NCBI GenBank assembly: GCA_014898425.1
Contig: RCSZ01000010.1
Location: forward strand, 434,001-498,000
Source: Botryotinia globosa
Lineage: Eukaryota; Ascomycota; Leotiomycetes; Helotiales; Sclerotiniaceae
Direction: 5' to 3'
Length of the DNA: 64,000 nucleotides
Part shown: positions 1 to 12,038 of the stretch, in pieces
Position numbering within the stretch: position 1 is the first letter of the stretch
How the letters are laid out: every line of letters starts with the position of its first letter
Translations under genes and position numbers: made by a program
The notes under the pieces: model-generated
What the model saw: the letters and a program-made list of their open reading frames with translations, nothing else
Database searches by the model: none
What the model was told of the DNA's origin: nothing

Positions 1-699
1 AAGAATTGAAAACAGCAATATAAAATACAGAGAATTTTCTATATATACAAAAGCAATTGTTTTCAATCAATAATAAGCAAATAAGATTTGAAAAAGGAAA
101 AAAATCAGATAAAGATATATAATATAATATTTTTAATTTAATTAAATCCAATAATAATTTATATAAAAAAAAAAGAAAAGAAATAAGATTTTCTGAAATT
201 TTAATAAAATAAAGAAAGAAATATAAAAAAAACAAAATATATTTTAAATATAAAAAAGTAAATCATTAAACTAATAATTATAAAAATTAATTAATTAATA
301 GAAAAGAAAATAAATAATCAGGAAATAATAATCCTTTCTAATAATAGAAATATTGGAATAAAAGGGGAGTAATTATTTTAAAGAAAGTTATACCAAACTA
401 AAGAAAAACCTAGGAAGATTTTTGGTTATTACCATAAAAGAAAACAAAAACTTATATAATTATCAATTATTAAATCTAATATAAGAAACAATAATTTAAT
501 ATTAAATATCTGATGTTATATAGTTAATATATTCAGATTAAATTGAAAAGATATTATTAATATTAGTTTTAATACAAAAAAAAGAATTACAATAATTAAC
601 AATATTAGAATTATATAATATAAAATTATTAATAGAAATAAAGAATCAATTATATCAATATTATAATTATAAGAATATTATAGATTTCCTTTAGTTATT

Positions 700-3600
700 A
701 AATATAAAAAACCTTTTTCAAATAACAATTATTATTTGTATAAATAAAAACAAAGATAAAATATTATTTATAATAATCATTGATTCTACCATAATAATAA
801 ATTTTATTTCTTTAAAAATAATAAAATAGATTCAATATAAAAAATTAAATATATATTATTTATTAATTAGAAATATAAACAAAAATATTTTAGAACCAAT
901 ATTTACTTCAATTTGTAAGAAAATTAATTTTGAATATTCGTTAATCAAAGATAATATATTATTAAAATTCAAAGTTATATTATTAAAAATAAACGATATT
1001 ATATTTAAATTCCTATAACTTTAATAATATAATTCGAAAATAGATTGAAAATTAAACAAAATGTTTAATAATAATAATTCAAAATTATAGATTATATTAG
1101 ATATATTTGATTTCTTAAATCTTATATATAATACAATTAAAAAAGTAGAGATTATATCAAAAAAGAATACAATTGTAATAACACTATTATTCCTAGTGTT
1201 TACAAATAATAATAGAATAGATTATACAACTATTCAGAAAGCATTTAGAAAAATTCCAAATATATATTCGAAATATTCTTTATTATTTAATAAAAAAAAA
1301 ACAGAAAAATTATTATTCTATAAACCCGAAATTAATTACAAAATTGTTTTTCGAAAAGATTATCAATCAAAATTTAGATTGTTATATAATCTATTCAAGT
1401 ATAAATTTGAAATATTTAAAAAGTATATTATGAAAATACTTGCATTAGGATTTATAAGATTATCAAAATCAAAAGCAAAAGTATTGTTTTTATTTATATA
1501 TAAGAAAGATATTAAGGAATTATATTTATATATAGATTTTAAAAATATAAATAACAATATAATATCAAATCAATATTTTATTTTGTTTATTTTAAAGATA
1601 TTAAATCATTTTGAAAAGGTAAAGGTATTCACAAAACTCGATCTATATAAAGTCTATAATTTAATAAGAATTCATTTAAATAATAAATAAAAAACGATTT
1701 TTTGTATATATTTCGAATTATTTGAATATTTAGTATTACTATTTGATTTATATAATACTTTAGCCATTTTCTAAATATATATCAATTAATATCTACAAAA
1801 ATTTATTAACAAATCAATTATTATATATTTGAATAATATTTTAATTTATTTAAAAAATAAAGAAAATTATAAGTTTTATATAAAACAAATTTTAAAGAAA
1901 CTATTGAAATAAAAATTATTTTATAAACTCAAAAAATACTAATTCAATATAAAAAAAGTGGAATTCCTAAATTATATTGTTTTAAATAAAGAAATCATTA
2001 TAAATCAAATTAGAATTAATTCAATCATAAAATGGCTAATATTAAAGTCAATATGAAAAGTACTATTATTTCTAGAGTTTTACAATTTTTATAGATAATT
2101 TATATTCAATTATAACAATATTATATTATTAATAATAAATAATATAAAAAAAAGGAAAAAGTTTGAATAAATTAAAGATTGTAAAAAAACTTTTATTATA
2201 TTTAAAATTGTTTTTATTAAAACCTTATTATTATATCATTTTATTATAATACTAACCTATTTTTTAAAAACGAATATATTTATTAGAATATTATACAGGA
2301 TATTATTACAAATTCAAAAAGATATATATAAACACCCAATCGCATTTTATTCCCGAAAACTAATATCGATAAAGATAAACTATATAATATTCGATTAAAA
2401 ATTACTTATAATAATAGAATCTATTAAATATTAGTATTATTTTTTGAAAGGAGCCTAATATCAAATAACTATTATTTCTAATTATAACAATCTAAAGTAT
2501 TTTATAACCTTTAGAATCCTTATAAGAAGATAAGTTAGATAAATAATAATATTATCAATAATCGATTATATTATTATATATAAATCGGAAAAAAGAAATC
2601 CTACTAATAGTCTTTCAAAAAAAACGGATTATTAATACAAAACAATAAAACCAATACCTTTTTTAAAACTACAAGAATAAATTATAAATTTGTTGTTATT
2701 ATTAGACAACTAATCTAATATATTATATTTAATTAAAGATATTATAAAAAGGGAAATTAAAAAAGATATATTGTATATATTTAAAGAATTATAAGAAATA
2801 AATAAAAATTGTATTGATATAAAAAGAATCGAATTCCTTATCATACTTCAAATTAAAAAGATATTAAAGGAAAGTTTAAGCAATATTTAGAAAAACTTAA
2901 AGCAATAATTAAATTTTATTGATTTAATTCAATATTGTTAATAATTATACTTCAATCTAATAGGAATTCAATTCAACCTAAAAAAAAACTATAATACTAC
3001 AAGGGAATAAGATTATTTATTCCAATAAATAAAATACTATAAAAAGATTTAATAAAGGAATTTCATAACTCCCTAATTACAAAACATTTCGGTAAAAACA
3101 AAATAATCAGAATAATAAAAAGAATATTATATTAATAAAAAATAAATATAAATATCAAAGATTATATACACTCATGCCTAACTTATTAATACAACAAACT
3201 ATTATATATAATAATTGTTAAAAAATTAGTTCTAATATCTATCCCAAATAAACTATAGAAAGGTATAATACTGAATTTGATTATAAATTTACTAATATCA
3301 AAATCCAAAGCAAATTTTAATAACAAAGAAAAAGGAAATATACAATTATATTCTATTTATAATATTATATTAAATATAATTTATAAAATAATAAAGAAAA
3401 CAAAATTCCTATTATATAGAAAGAATATAATATCAATCTAATTTACTTATCTTTTTTTAAAGAAAATATTTATAGAATATAGAATATTAAATTCTATTAT
3501 TATAGATAGAGTAGATTTGTTTATGAGTATATTTTAAACAATGTTTATGAAGTATCTAAGTATAATCCAAAAACTATTTACAATATTCTATCTACAAATA

Positions 3601-4420
3601 AATGATTTAATTGAAAAATTAAATCAAATTATAAAAGTATATTTTAAAATATATATTAATTATAAATAAAACAATTGGGTAGATCTATTATATTTAGTAG
3701 AATATATGTATAATTTGATTTCTATCTCAAATATTAAATTATTGTTTTTCAAAGTAAATAAAAAAAACATTCTACTATTTTAGATTATTGTAATTATAAA
3801 TAAAAAGCTAGAAAATATAAAACAATTAATAAAAAAATTGAAAAAATTATATTAGTAATTGGTAGAAGATTTAATATATATATAAGATATATAAACAAAA
3901 TATTATAATGTAAAGTACTATTTATTATTATTCAATATTGAAAATCAAGTATAATTATTTTGTAAAAATCTAATAATAAACCGAAAATATAAAAAGCTGG
4001 AACCCAAAAAATTAGAATCTTTTAAAATACTCGAAAGTATCAATTTACAAAACTACCAAATCAAATTCCCAATATCCTACAAATATTATAATATTTTTTA
4101 TATAAATTTATTAATATTATATAAAACAATAAAAAGAATAGATAAATCCAAAGATATATTAAAACCATCTACAACAGAAATAATTATAAATAAAATCTAT
4201 AGAGATAAAGTATTGAAATAAAAAGTAAAAAGAATTCTAAACTCAAGAATATATAAACATTAAAGAAAACTATAATATCAAATATATTAAAAAAACTATT
4301 TTTAGAATAAGGATAATTAATAATTATTAAAAGATTTAAAGAATTCTAAGAGAGAGATTATAAAATTTTATAAAAAAAAACCTTTTGTTTTAGATAAAAC
4401 TATAAAAAAATAATTATATC
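700..4420 (+). mobile_element. RIP-degraded Ty3/gypsy chromovirus (pol region)
   Basis: This is the ruined pol region of an LTR retrotransposon. In order on the + strand I can read a retropepsin trace near 755-860 (DS at the active-site position, then NFIS), a reverse transcriptase trace from 1196 to about 1910, an RNase H trace around 2190-2530 (FYSRKL), an integrase HHCC-type zinc region around 3060-3200, and a chromodomain-like end at about 4170-4410. The reverse transcriptase part aligns by eye with Ty3/gypsy enzymes (FTKLDL, then YNLIRI). Where the catalytic YxDD should be there is YLNN, as G-to-A changes would give. Dozens of TAA/TAG stops interrupt the frame, and the DNA is overwhelmingly A/T. 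I infer RIP. The element cannot be active. Chromodomain integrases belong to the chromovirus branch. I could not define LTRs. Confidence 0.85.
1196..1690 (+). pseudogene. Reverse transcriptase fragment of the gypsy relic
   Basis: This is the longest surviving open stretch of the relic, about 160 codons. It covers the linker before the polymerase domain and its first motifs: an IPN.YSKY start, GFIRLSKSKAKVLFL, a YIDF.NINN segment and FTKLDL. These match the order in Ty3/gypsy reverse transcriptases. The frame begins at a non-ATG codon and ends at a stop just after the YNLIRIH motif. The same frame continues after that stop, so the ends are mutational rather than real protein termini. Confidence 0.8.
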
Positions 4421-6949
4421 GATTTTATTTCTATTTTTTCAAAAAAAGAAAATCTAATGGGATCTAAAAGAATTATAATTAATCCCTGTTTTATAAAATA
4501 TATTATAAATATTAGATTATAATTAATTATTAATTAATAATTATAATTTAGATTTAATAATACAATTATTTATCAAAAAAAATTTCAAATTTATTTAAAA
4601 CGAAAGTAAATATTGATTATATATCTTAAGATAAGGGATATAAAGTGGCTAATAAATATTAGGGTAAAGCTTATAATATAAATAAGAACGTGTAGAGTAA
4701 ATCTCATTTTTAAATAAAATAAAATAAAAAATTATAGTTTTTGTTTTAGTATAATTAAATGGAAAAATGGATTCTCGATTATCATCATTAATCTACAAAT
4801 TTGAAATTTTATTAAAAAATTATATTTCCTAATTAATATTGTAATATAATAAATTACAAATAAAAAAACAAATTATCAAATAACTTTTTCATTATAATTC
4901 AAACTATTATTATTATTTATTTAAAAATAGAAATTAATATAAAGATAAAATAATGAATATAATCAATTCAAATAAATTTAATATTATTCTAAAAGCAAAA
5001 ATAAAGTTAATCTTATTATATACATTTTGAACCTAAATTGGAATATGGGAAGAAAAAATCGAATATTTATTTGGTATAAGTTTTGAAAAAGAAAATGAGG
5101 TATATTGAAAAAAGATAAAGTGAGTAATTATTAAAATATATAGAAAAATATAGGTTTGATTTTAGTTAGACTTTTAATTGAATAATTATAGGTAAATATG
5201 GATATTGATAGTAGCCCTTAGTGTATTTAAATCTGAATATAAAGAATTTAATTGGAAGGATTAAAAAGATTAAAATATAGTAATAAGAGTATTTCTAGAA
5301 TATGATTGAATAGTAATCTATGAAGTATATAAGGAATATATCAAATGTTAAGGATTTGTTTTATTGATTTTTAACAAATCAGAAGGATTTATAAGAATTG
5401 TTTTTATTGAATAATAATAAGAGCAATTATTAGATAGAGGTAATATAAAAGCAGAATTTAGGAATAATCTAGGATTATCTTATAAAACCAATAATAATTA
5501 TATCTATAATATTATGGAAAACTAAGAGATAAATAATATTATATTAAAAGATTAGAATATAATTACAAAAAGAAACAATCTAAATTATTAATATTTGAAT
5601 AACAAATTTGAATAATTTATATTAAGATTTACAAAAAAATTAATTGAAAATAATATCGAATATCTTTATAAAGAAATTAATAATTTATATTAATTGGTAT
5701 AATAATATAATGAAAATATAGAGTAAGATTTTTTACAACAAATTTTTTATTAATGGAATATTATATATAGATTTGATTCAAAATTAAATAAATTAAAAAG
5801 AATTAATAATAATATAAGTGTAGTTTATAAATATTTGTAAATAGATTTATATATACAAAAAAAAAGAAAATTAGTAAAATAAATAAAGAAAATCTTAGAA
5901 ACTATAGACTTTAAATTATATTATAAAGATTTACAATAAAAAACCCTAGTATTTATTAAAATCCATTTAGATAAAATAGCTTTATATATAAGTTTTATTA
6001 ATAAATCATAGAAATTTGTATAGGACGATCTAATAATTATAAATAATTCATTTATTTATAGAGATTATATATAGGAAGTATTGATGAATTATAATATAAA
6101 GGATATAAACTTTTATAAAGTAATCAATATAGAGATTATAATATAATTGACTTAAAATCATTTATATAATTAGTATCAATTATAGGATATAATGTAATTA
6201 GATAAGGAAATTATATATCATTTGTTAGAAGAGGAGGAGAATTTCAAATTAATCGAATCTCTTTGAACTTGTATTATAATATTTAGTTTGTTGTTATAAA
6301 ATAATAAGTGTAATATTAGTATATTAGTTATTCAATTAAAAAATCAAGTTTTGAATGATATTAGTAGGAATGGAGATCATTATCTGGTGGGAGAGAGAGT
6401 TTATTATTATTATTATTAAAAGTTAATAATATAAAGCCTAATATTGGGCGGATTCTAGATAATAATTAGAAAAAATCTAGGTGGTATATAAAATCCCTTT
6501 CCTAATTAATTAACAAATTTCTTTTGTTTTATTTACAGTCAAACCTTAGTTTTTATTAAATGATTATTAATATAATAATAATATTAATAATAATAAATTT
6601 ACAATTATTATAAATAATTTAGAATATGAAATATTATGATTATAGGGATAATTTGGGATATAAAGTATTACAATTATAAAGACAATTTGGGATTTGATTA
6701 ATAAGATTTTCCACAATTCTTTTTTTCTTTAATATTAGTTTTTTATTATTAATAAAATGATTAAAGGCTTATTTACAAAATGGGGGTGATTATAAGAATA
6801 TATAGACCCTTTATATATGTAACCAACTATACTAATTATTTTAGCTAGTTTTTCAAGTATAAATTGGAAGCCTTGCTTCCAACTTCCTTTTAGATCTTTA
6901 TTAATAACTAAACCATTAAAACGACTCCTTTTCAGTTCACAGTCCTCAC
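4421..6949. other. AT-rich RIP-like desert
   Basis: There is no intact gene here. The DNA is extremely AT-rich with scattered short open stretches. One continuous + strand frame at about 5890-6265 is broken only by stops and is reported separately. Nothing looked like paired LTRs. Confidence 0.7.
5890..6265 (+). pseudogene. Degraded reading frame of unknown family
   Basis: Reading + from about 5890, one frame stays coherent for roughly 120 codons (segments IHLDKIALYISFINKS, NNSFIYRDYI, VLMNYNIKDINFYKVI, EIIYHLLEEEENF). It is interrupted only by TAA, TAG and TGA codons that CAA, CAG, TGG or CGA could give by C-to-T or G-to-A change. I infer a RIP-mutated coding sequence, perhaps part of a transposon. 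I do not recognise the protein family. Confidence 0.4.
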
Positions 6950-7339
6950 ATCCTTTTAAATATTTATTTATAAGGAATTTTTTATTTTTTCAAGATCTTC
7001 CAAATTAAATATCTTATAAATTCATAATAAAATTTTATAATTTATTTTTAGCTATTTTCCCTTGAAAGTTATTATAGATTTTATAAAATTTTAGATTTGT
7101 ATATAATTTGTATATAATTAAAAATCGATATTTCGAAGCTTTAGAAATCGATCCAGAAAAATCCTAAAAATCCTAAAAATTTCAAAATAGATTTGGAATG
7201 ATTTGAATTATATAGATTTAAATTTTTATTGAATTATATTCAATATTGATAGAGATATTAATAGATTAAAAAAGTGATTTTTGGTGTAAAAGGGTGGCCC
7301 GAAACAGGGGTGGCCCGAAAGTAGGGTGGTTGACTTAAG
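6950..7339. mobile_element. Single arm of a long-TIR fold-back element
   Basis: This stretch closely matches, in inverted orientation, the left arm of the complete fold-back element at 32711-33527. Both share the double GGGTGGCCCGAAA motif, the GTGATTTTTGGTGTAAAAG block and the terminal ACTTAAG. The element therefore ends at 7339. No opposite arm is visible upstream, so this copy is truncated, or the other end is hidden in the degraded DNA. The relationship to the 33 kb element is seen directly in the sequence. Confidence 0.7.
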
Positions 7340-9770
7340 GATCCCTCTTGTCACGGCGCCAACTACGTTGCCTTCGTGCCTTAGGCACGAACCCTTAGCG
7401 TGCCCTTAGCGTGCCCTACTTCCTATAATAGGGCCTCAACCTTTCATAGCACTTAGAACCCTTATGATACAATATAAGTCTTTACCTGTACCCTGACACC
7501 TCTAATAAGGATATATTTTTCGGTTTCAATTTTTTTTAGGGCTAAAAATAGTCTATATTTTTAAAACCCTTTTATAAGGATATTCTTATAATTTTGGATT
7601 CTAAAATCATATATATTCTTATTAAATTATTAGAATTATTAGAATTATTAGAATTATTAGAATTATTAGAATTATTAGAATTATTAGAATTATTAGAATT
7701 ATTAGAATTATTAGAATTATTAGAATTATTAGAATTATTAGAATTATTAGAATTATTAGAATTATTAGAATTATTAGAATTATTAGAATTATTAGAATTA
7801 ATTATTAGAATTAATTATTAGATTAATTATTATATAATCGATTTTAATTATTTTTTATAAAAATAAAATAAATTATAAAATAATCACAGAATATAATCCG
7901 ATCGAGACTAATCGAAAGTAGATTATTACTATATCAGGATTAATTGGATATTTTTATACAAGAATATCTTTATATATCCTTAAAAATGACCCCAAAAACC
8001 GATATCCTTATAGAGAGGTTTTACTGTAGTATGATCAAACTACAGATGATATCTTGATCTCAGCTTTTTGAATCGCTTTACATCATACTAATTTGCTTGT
8101 TTGCTTGCTAGCTAGCTGGCTTGCTTGCTTACTTGCTTGTTTTAGTCGACGGCGACGGCCTGACCCATCGTGCCATCATCGACTCACCACTGGCTAGACT
8201 ACGAGGAGAGTAGTCTAATCGCGTTGAGTAACAAGGTCCATGATATCCATGAGATTCATAGGTTCCTCTGGGAGTACTAATTGACAGATCGTTTGACAGA
8301 TGCAGACTAGGAAGTGAGACATCCAGGATGTGAAGAAGTGCTCATGCCTTGTCCAATTATTCGGAAATGGCTTTCTTCCGTATTCGTTGCGTTACTTTTG
8401 ACTCAAATGATGATATCCGCATTTACCATTCACCATTCACCGAGCATGGACAATGTTGATCCTTTTCCCAGAATCTGGTTGAACTTCGAAGTCTGGCTGA
8501 GAATGCTGGCGTCCCCAAGGTTGCATTGGAATATCCAGGGCGACCAGGGCAAGAACTGGGCAACACATCCAATGGAGTAGTTTCGGGGGCAAGTCAATGG
8601 AGTCAATGGAGTCCGATGGAGTTCATTAAGATTGTCATTCTACCAGATAAAGTCACGATACGCGAAGAAAATGGCGAGTAGATCCATTCCATCCTTCATC
8701 CCGTTGATCCCATGGTTGTGGTTCTGGTCCTGGTCCTGGTTCTGGTTCTGTTGCCTCAGATCTACTTCCTTTTCCCTTCTTCCTTCACCGTCAGCCTCGA
8801 TGGGTATCACTTCATCCGCACACCCATACCATGACCAATACTATGCCCAATACTTGACCCCATACACAGATTGATTCATGATCTCCCTTCATCCCCATGT
8901 TAACCAAGCGACTGGGAATTCGGGATCGGAACTGACGTCGATATAGATATTGATATTGGTATTGGTATTGGTATTGATGATCAGGTATCGACATTGGCAT
9001 TTTCATCATGGGCGTTGTCATTTGCGTTGGAATTAAATCCCGACCAAAAATTGAGGAAATCTTCCCCTGCCCCTGCCTGCCCCTCCCTGATGAATCCTAA
9101 AATAGAATCGGGAACGAGATATTCGTTCAAGGGCTAGGTAGGGGGTTCTGTCTGCAGCCTCTTTAACCCTTTCGCAGTTTTCTGCAGCCTCCTGCAGCCT
9201 CCTGCAGCCTTCTCACGCTTCTCGTGCTTTTCTCGCCTGTGATTGGTTCATTCCACATTTACCCCAGGAACATCAAATTTAATCTTCATCATGCAAATTT
9301 TCTTTCTCATGCCCTTCTCAACCAAATTCTAAAACATCTACGACACCATCACAGATCAAACACGGTTCAATCCGTCCCATCTCTTTTGGCGCCCGTTCCG
9401 TTCAAAGTTTGGCTGGCAACTGGCAACTGGCAACTGGCGATTGGCAATTGGCAACTGGTCACTCACCGACGACTGAATACTGGCTACTATCCACTGATTA
9501 CTGGTTCCTGTACTTCACCAAAAAGGGCGTCGTTGAAGAGAATCCGACAGCTTCATACATTTGAATCTCCCCAGGTCATCTTAAAACACGACGACTCTAC
9601 GAGGGCAAGAGCTTCATACCCACAATTACCGGTGTCTCCGACGAGAATCGAAACACAAAATAAAATATCCATTTCATAATCTCAAGTACTCAATCTCAAT
9701 CTCAATCACGATTAATCAAATATCTTGTCAATCAATCGACCAAGGGAGAAAAATACTTCCATCGGCAATC
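7340..9770. other. Isochore boundary and gene-free stretch upstream of IPI3
   Basis: Apart from the minisatellite, the first 700 bases are AT-rich. From about 8040 composition becomes ordinary. The rest holds short simple repeats: GCTTG-type runs at 8094-8143, CTGGTT-type at 8724-8752, ATTGGT at 8955-8980, CCTGCAG at 9150-9210, and a GGCAACT-type minisatellite at 9413-9455. Several ORFs here are low-complexity and unconvincing. The last few hundred bases presumably hold the IPI3 promoter and 5' UTR. Confidence 0.6.
7626..7806. repeat. 9-bp minisatellite (GAATTATTA)n
   Basis: About 19 nearly perfect tandem copies of GAATTATTA. Because the unit is three codons long, it leaves an open frame of repeated Leu-Leu-Glu, which I treat as an artefact of the repeat and not as a gene. 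Confidence 0.95.
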
Positions 9771-11267
9771 ATGTTATCCGAACAATTCATCTCATCCATT
9801 CGAGCTCAGCCAAGAACTGCGAATACTGCCATCGCAAAAGATATCGGGATTTACATTCATACACTACATCCTTCCCCGAAAATCGAATCAAATTTCAAGA
9901 AAAGTTCGACTGCAGTTAATGCCCTCGCGGCAAATTCAACCCATATTTTCGCGGCACAAGCTGACAAGGCGGTTGTTCATGTTTATTCAAGGGAACGCGG
10001 GAATCAAGAAGCTTTAATTTCTTTTCCAGAAAGGTTACACACTTTAACTTTGGTCGGCGATGATCTTCTAGTACTGGGTACAGCCGAGGGGCGGGTCATA
10101 CTATGGGAGGTGAGTTTTTCGCCCGTTCTATTATCTGCAGCTGACGTCGTGTCGTGTTGTGCCGTTTGATATTGCTACCACATGGCTACATTGATGGCGA
10201 CACGATGGCGAATGCATGGAGTCATTTGTGTTAATTCTTTCTGGGTCTAGGTCTGTACAGGTAGACAAGTCTCAACATCAGCTGCACATCTACAACCGGT
10301 TTCATGTATGGCCTCAACTTCAACACACATTATCACGGGTTCCGAAGATTCAAATCTCCACGTTTGGTCAATTCCACAACTTTTATCATTACATACAAAT
10401 ACGAATGAACCGCATGAGCCAATTCGAACCTTGTCCAACCATCGAGCCGCCATCACTTCCGTCGTCATGGGTCATAGTTCCAGCACATCAAATATATGCA
10501 TATCTGCGAGTAAGGACAATTCAATTATTGTTTGGAATTATCACACGGGTGATCTTCTGAGAACATTCCTCCTCCCATCAACTCCATTATGCATGGCTCT
10601 GGACCCATGCGATCGAGCTGTTTATACGGGTTTCGAAGACGGTTCATTACAAATGATGGAGCTCATTCAACCAAATTCAGCAATCAATCCATTATATGAT
10701 GCCCGACTACAAAATACCCCAGTCCAAGTTAACTCGCCGGCTTGGTCCCCGCCATCAGAGAATCTCGGTGCGGTACATTGTTTAGGGCTGAGTTATGATG
10801 GAACAAGTTTGTTTTCGGGACATTCTTCTGGAAAGATTGCCCACTGGGATACTGGAAGACGTGCTTTCTTGGTAGAACTTTCGGATTTGAATGCTCCCGT
10901 AACAAACCTTGTTATGCAATCTCCTTTCCCCAAGACACCAAAGACAAAATCAGTAAACGTAGTCAAGCCTAAATTGGCCGAGGGTAATTATGCATTCACA
11001 GCTCAATTGAATGGCACCAAAAAGTCAACCACGTTTGATCAAGCCATGGAGTATCAAGGATTTCCTAAGGGTATGCTAGAGAAAGCATTGCTTGATTTTG
11101 CTCAACCTCAAATTACAGCTACATCTTCGTCTTCATCTTCGTCCTCCAGCGAGGAAGAAAAGATGCGAAAAGAAAACGCGGAATTATGGAAGGTTATCAA
11201 TGAGCAACGTGCTCTTCAGAAGAAAACCTTTGAGAAGTATTCCGAATTAAAAACTGGTGGTGTTTGA
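9771..11267 (+). CDS. IPI3: Pre-rRNA-processing WD40 protein Ipi3
   Basis: Two exons, 9771-10109 and 10251-11267, joined in frame by a 141-nt GTGAGT...TAG intron, give 451 residues. The N-terminus (MLSEQFISS, then NTAIAKDIGIY and IFAAQADKAVVHVYSRERGNQEA) is the characteristic start of fungal Ipi3. WD40 repeats follow, with clear WD-type blade ends (HVWSIP near residue 150, IIVWNYHTGD near 210, IAHWDTG near 310). The end is a serine run and a charged helical tail likely to form a coiled coil. Ipi3 (WDR18 in animals) works in the nucleus with Rix1 and Ipi1 in the Rix1 complex, which supports ITS2 processing and pre-60S maturation. Role assigned from family knowledge; identity is strong by motif and length. 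Confidence 0.9.
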
Positions 11268-12038
11268 ACTATGAATCTTGATTGTTTCAAAATTCATTAC
11301 TTTTAGTGATTTGAAGTCCGTGTTGTTGTTACAAGCTTTTAGTATCCACTGATCTCGAACTCACTACCTCAGCTTATTGGTACAATGAATTTTATTGATA
11401 CAAGTAGAGAATCCACTATCTCATCAATTCATTCCATCTCTGGTAACAATCATTTCGCAAGCTCTCCCTCCGATCATTATTAGATCCGTGCAAGTCAATG
11501 GTTTGATCTTGACCACGAAGATATCCTCACATCAGCCTCATCCAAGACCTTGGATCTCTTGGATCTCGAGAAATTTGGTGCATTGCACGTGTAAGACATG
11601 GTTAACACGAGAAAGTTGGAAACCATTTTCGTATGGACTTTTAACAAATATTTGTCCATGTTGAAAGTCTAAGCTTTTGCTTGCCTTTTATTGGTCTTGA
11701 GCTTTCTGTTCAAAACTTCAAATCCATATTGCATCGTCAAAAGGGTCACTTCATATCCGTCGAAGCCTTATATGATGTGAGTATAGCATATAGTGCGCAA
11801 GAGCTTATCACTTGGTTTGTATCTATAATAAGAACAATGCACTTTCGATATGATTATCGAATTCATCCATAGTTTCAGTACCCGGATTGTTTAGCCAATG
11901 CAAACACTAGCGTAACACTATTTTTCCCAATCAATGAATGTGCTGTGGTGATACTTATGAATAAACTTCCTTTCGTCTCTTTTTCTTTTTTTTCTTTTTG
12001 GTAGGCAGATGCTCTGGGTTTAGCATCCAAGGGAAATA
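11268..12038. other. Intergenic, IPI3 to sedolisin
   Basis: It should contain the IPI3 3' end and the sedolisin promoter. Small ORFs at 11395-11664 and 11681-11872 show no recognisable motif. A CT-rich run lies just upstream of the sedolisin start, at about 11968-12000. Confidence 0.5.

Noticed and set aside
7594..7821. Leu-Leu-Glu repeat ORF
   Set aside because: It is a translation of the 9-bp minisatellite and starts at a non-ATG codon in AT-rich DNA.
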